Source: Bacteroidales bacterium
Lineage (GTDB): Bacteria > Bacteroidota > Bacteroidia > Bacteroidales > Tenuifilaceae
Assembly: GCA_013376985.1 (NCBI GenBank)
Contig: JACABB010000002.1
Span: 118,309 to 182,308, forward strand
Length of the DNA: 64,000 nt
Direction: 5' to 3'
The notes under the pieces were generated by a model. It saw only the letters and a list, made by a program, of their open reading frames with translations. It had not been told where the DNA came from and ran no database searches. Below, one piece after another: positions 63,802-64,000 of the stretch. A program made the position numbers and the translations under genes. How positions within the stretch are numbered: the first letter of the stretch is position 1; each line of letters starts with the position of its first letter.

Positions 63802-64000
63802 GTGAATTCTTTTAAATTGCAGTTTAATTCCTTGATATCCAAAATCCTTGTTTTATTGTTAGCATGCATTTGCCTTAGCCTATCCAAGGTAACAGCTCAG
63901 CAACCCACTGATACTAGCAAAGTAAATGCACTTTACGATAGTGCTTATTTTAGTTATAAGATTGGGGATTATGGCAATGCTGTAAAAAACTTTGATAGAA
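63802..64000 (+). CDS. Secreted TPR-CHAT protein 2 (N-terminal part, runs off the window)
   Basis: The frame starts with GTG 63802, which gives a start equivalent to CHAT 1: NSFKLQFNSLISKILVLLL (signal peptide, ending TAQ) and then TSKVNALYDSAYFSYKIGDY, corresponding to NMNLLYDSSKAYYATGDYNS in CHAT 1. The GTG start is supported by that paralogy. Only 66 residues are visible: signal peptide plus the first TPR. A CHAT domain is expected past the window edge but not seen. Confidence 0.72.
   Translation, partial: MNSFKLQFNSLISKILVLLLACICLSLSKVTAQQPTDTSKVNALYDSAYFSYKIGDYGNAVKNFDR

Overview
The window looks like a chromosomal segment of an AT-rich member of the Bacteroidota (Bacteroidales-like). 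Promoters fit the Bacteroidota form (TTTG about 19 nt before TAnnTTTG), Shine-Dalgarno sites are mostly absent, and typical families occur: MutA/MutB, a TonB with the Bacteroidota N-terminus, GIN-domain lipoprotein, CHAT and TPR proteins, a grasp-with-spasm SPASM maturase and secreted proteins with FlgD-like C-termini. Everything here is read from sequence and remembered family features; no database search was run.

Layout. 1-3217: methylmalonyl-CoA mutase operon (mutA end, mutB) with a GxxExxY gene bounded by inverted repeats between the subunits. 3221-6897: two coupled P-loop ATPases behind an iteron-like TGCAA array. 7082-11095: PagL-like outer membrane enzyme, GIN lipoprotein, DUF4190 and DUF2752-like membrane proteins, a metallo-beta-lactamase-fold hydrolase. 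11304-20543: housekeeping (mpl, tRNA-Glu, rpsT, radC, esterase, upp, folK, sppA, lpxK, purine nucleoside phosphorylase). 20557-28391: an accessory block that appears to have split one secreted-protein gene; its C-terminal piece is at 20557-21261 and its N-terminal piece at 27765-28391, both on the minus strand. Between them lie a 71-aa protein, a CI-like HTH, an anti-sigma-like TPR membrane protein, a secreted TPR-CHAT caspase-like protein, a 41-aa double-glycine peptide and a carboxypeptidase-regulatory-like protein. 28441-40566: asd, a 3268-aa surface protein and tonB. 40715-42200: tRNA-Ala, tRNA-Gly and the decayed remains of an integrated element. 42498-55484: a minus-strand cluster encoding a dynamin-like GTPase, a collagen-repeat DUF4407 membrane protein, a DUF4062 protein, a caspase, a small secreted protein, a TIR-membrane-beta-propeller protein and a TPR-PDZ protein. 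55731-59108: a small Pro-rich protein and a TPR histidine kinase/LuxR response regulator pair. 59553-64000: a frameshifted gwsS, a BlaI/BlaR1-like pair with twin operators, a paralogue of the 71-aa protein, a second double-glycine peptide and the start of a second CHAT protein.

Two possible new systems stand out. (1) A small peptide with a GG leader is divergently paired with a secreted TPR-CHAT protease-like protein. The pairing occurs twice, with a conserved divergent promoter region and a conserved structured element downstream of each peptide gene. Neither small ORF is long enough for routine gene calling. (2) The 42.5-55.5 kb cluster joins a GTPase, a caspase and TIR/DUF4062 modules, which has the look of a conflict or regulated-death system. 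Its control regions share a 40-bp repeat next to a two-component system.
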